A stretch of 17,377 bases of DNA from CAUTUX01 sp963532875 (GTDB taxonomy: Bacteria; Bacillota; Clostridia; Christensenellales; CAG-917): NCBI GenBank assembly GCA_963532875.1, contig CAUSLO010000025.1:1-17377 (forward strand). The letters run 5' to 3'. Below are positions 16,065 through 17,377 of the stretch, one piece after another (within the stretch, counting starts at the first letter, position 1; each line of letters opens with the position of its first letter). The notes below the pieces were generated by a model that made no database searches, had not been told where the DNA came from, and was given only the letters and a program-made list of their open reading frames with translations. The position numbers were made by a program, and so were the translations under genes.

Positions 16065-16091
16065 TTTCCGTATATCTAACGCACTCAATTT
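16065..16091. repeat. 27-bp direct repeat, copy 2
   Basis: Second copy, starting 14 bases downstream (on the minus strand) of the stop of the unrecognised lipoprotein gene. The 15905-16104 gap holds, besides these repeats, only a tiny minus-strand frame (MGSKNKKNRKN) that I do not treat as a gene. Confidence 0.85.
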
Positions 16092-16104
16092 AGTTTCCGC
16101 CTCT

Positions 16105-17145
16105 CTAAAAGATTACTCTAATTCCCAATATTTGATTGGTTTTGTGTATTTCTAGTTCCCCATATTCATTAAGTGCTAACATATAATTCTGTTTATTTGT
16201 CTTTGATCTAGTCCAAATCTTAAGATAATCTGCATCAATCTTGGTTTCCCATTTCTTGTACACGTTTCCGTTTAGTTCTACTGCTCTCAAAACTTTATAC
16301 CTTGCATAGTCGCTTAAGGCGAATTCATTTATATTTGTTTTGGATCTGTCATACCTTGGCAAGTCGGTTACGCCAATTTCTTGTCCGTTTACTGCTGGAA
16401 GACTAATTGTATCTATGTTCATCTTCTTTTTCATCACCTTATTAAGATACTGTTCTAAAAATGATCCTTTATATTCAATATTCTCTCCGTATAGATGTCT
16501 GTCATAGCAAGAGTAATCAAGTATCCTAGAAGACCATTTACCGTTTTCATCCATTGGGCTGTTATCTCTATATACTTTTTCATATTTGAATAATAACCCA
16601 TCTAATTGTTCGTACTTCTCCCCTTTATAATAAATGTTTGCCCAACTTACTCTCTCCCCATTTTTAAGTATCGCTTGGAACTTCTCTTCAACCGCTCCAT
16701 CTGGTCTCTCAAAGTTGGTTTTAGACTGTGGATAACATTCATCAAACTTAGATGTATTCTCAGAGAACTTTGCCTCCATTTCATATGATGATTCTTTTGT
16801 GATTTCTTGAATTGTTTTCCCTTTTTTATCTACATAACCAGTGAAATTCGCTGGATGTTGATTGTTGAAATATAAATTCTCTTCTTTCGCTACAATATCA
16901 GGCATCCTAAATGGAAAACTCTTTACTTTAACCTTAAGAACATTGCCTTCCAAGTCATAACTTGCCCCTTTAAGAGCAACAGAGTTTTTGTCTATATCTC
17001 CAAGCCCAATGTTAAGTGTTGCAACATATTCTTCTTTGGTTTTTTCATTATTTTTATTTCCCTTCTTTTTCTTTGCACAAGCAACTAGGGGAAGAGACAT
17101 TAATGCTATTAAAAGTATTATCAGTATTTTTTGAAGTCTTCTCAT
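16105..17145 (-). CDS. Lipoprotein of unknown function
   Basis: A 346-residue protein with a clear lipoprotein signal: basic MRRLQK, a hydrophobic stretch, and the lipobox LVAC placing the lipidated cysteine at 23. A lysine- and asparagine-rich spacer (CAKKKKGNKNNEKTKEE) follows, as is common for surface lipoproteins. The rest is soluble, mixed in charge and aromatic-rich, with no motif I recognise and no repeats. GGAGGACAG directly before the ATG is an excellent ribosome binding site, and a TAGAAT at 17171-17166 may be its -10. It stands in front of the acyltransferase-alaS group but has a 200-base gap with repeats after it, so it is probably a separate unit. Its function cannot be given. 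Confidence 0.85.
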   Translation of the reverse strand: MRRLQKILIILLIALMSLPLVACAKKKKGNKNNEKTKEEYVATLNIGLGDIDKNSVALKGASYDLEGNVLKVKVKSFPFRMPDIVAKEENLYFNNQHPANFTGYVDKKGKTIQEITKESSYEMEAKFSENTSKFDECYPQSKTNFERPDGAVEEKFQAILKNGERVSWANIYYKGEKYEQLDGLLFKYEKVYRDNSPMDENGKWSSRILDYSCYDRHLYGENIEYKGSFLEQYLNKVMKKKMNIDTISLPAVNGQEIGVTDLPRYDRSKTNINEFALSDYARYKVLRAVELNGNVYKKWETKIDADYLKIWTRSKTNKQNYMLALNEYGELEIHKTNQILGIRVIF

Positions 17146-17199
17146 CTGTCCTCCGTTATGTAACTATTCTAACAAATCTAATTCTTGATTTCTTTAGCA

Positions 17200-17256
17200 A
17201 AAGTGCAAAGTGCATGCTACTTTGGCTGTTTGTGTGCTACTTTTTAAAATTTTGCA
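17200..17256 (-). promoter_or_regulatory. Repeat cluster upstream of the unknown lipoprotein gene
   Basis: On the minus strand AAAGTAGCA occurs twice, at 17243-17235 and 17223-17215, exactly 20 bases apart, which is about two helical turns. A GCACTTTGCACTTTTGC tandem follows immediately. The cluster lies 30-100 bases upstream of a possible -10 (TAGAAT, 17171-17166). This spacing is typical of activator or repressor sites. The remainder of 17146-17377 has no gene that I can see. Confidence 0.45.
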
Positions 17257-17297
17257 CCTAAATATCGTTATTTCTTACCGTCTTCATATGTGCCTCA

Positions 17298-17327
17298 TTG
17301 ACTTTTTTTAATTGCGATTAGTATAAT
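17298..17327 (+). promoter_or_regulatory. Plus-strand promoter reading off the right edge
   Basis: TTGACT at 17298-17303, an 18-base spacer and a perfect TATAAT at 17322-17327 make a good sigma-A promoter. Transcription would start near 17334 and leave the window after about 44 bases. No start codon with a ribosome binding site is seen in those bases, so the transcript could be an mRNA with a longer leader or a structural RNA. Confidence 0.6.
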
Positions 17328-17377
17328 CTCATCTTTGACACTTGCAGGCTCACGAACCCCCTAAATAGTCAGTAAAC

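Noticed and set aside
15949..16091. Integron attC sites, because the 27-bp repeats contain GTTAGAT, which fits the GTTRRRY core and resembles cassette ends
   Set aside because: No matching RYYYAAC partner with imperfect inverted arms is found at the expected distance, no integrase gene is present, and the insert between the copies carries no convincing cassette gene.

Overview
The window looks like a piece of a low-GC, Gram-positive (Firmicutes/Clostridia-type), probably anaerobic and probably uncultured bacterium. The basis is AT-rich coding sequence with strong GGAG-type ribosome binding sites, a Clostridia-like 16S gene, a bacterial 2[4Fe-4S] ferredoxin, a tmk-holB-ricT cluster of the Firmicutes type, lipoproteins with Gram-positive lipoboxes, and a YerC/TrpR-family regulator. 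I cannot place it more finely from sequence alone.

Layout. The left end (1-934) is the 5' part of a 16S rRNA gene on the minus strand, with its leader, a boxA-like motif and a very good promoter (about 1064-1092). Upstream of it, also on the minus strand, is a tightly packed series: a transglutaminase-domain lipoprotein (5366-7708), a C5 cytosine methyltransferase (4315-5337), an Eco47II-family restriction endonuclease (3573-4334), a YerC/TrpR-like regulator, a cysteine synthase and the tRNA 2-thiouridylase MnmA. The last three overlap by a few bases and read as one sulfur-related operon. The restriction-modification pair sits between the lipoprotein gene and yerC. A short open frame that looks like the tail of another gene lies just after the endonuclease stop.

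The middle runs on the plus strand: tmk-holB-ricT (7921-10405, overlapping genes for dTMP kinase, DNA polymerase III delta' and the RicT/YaaT PSP1 protein), then a separate small ferredoxin gene with its own promoter and terminator, then two overlapping half-size chromate-transporter (CHR) genes whose first start codon sits almost on the predicted transcription start.

The right part is again on the minus strand: an unrecognised lipoprotein (16105-17145), a condensation/acetyltransferase-fold protein, a short alanyl-tRNA synthetase without the C-terminal domain, and a protein with a Cys-rich N-terminus, an acidic linker and a conserved C-terminal domain. The last three are co-oriented and overlap or nearly touch, so they are probably one transcript ending at a hairpin at 11926-11950.

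The most interesting unexplained signals are small repeats between genes. A 27-bp direct repeat flanks the 15.9-16.1 kb gap, and a 22-bp motif is shared between the 7.8 kb and 15.9 kb gaps. The two differences in that motif are synonymous in one reading frame, which suggests relics of a dispersed element or gene fragment. The other signals are the in-frame tail behind the endonuclease, the leaderless-type promoters, and several operator-like repeats in front of the lipoprotein and ferredoxin genes. I found no CRISPR array, tRNA gene, transposase or phage gene.
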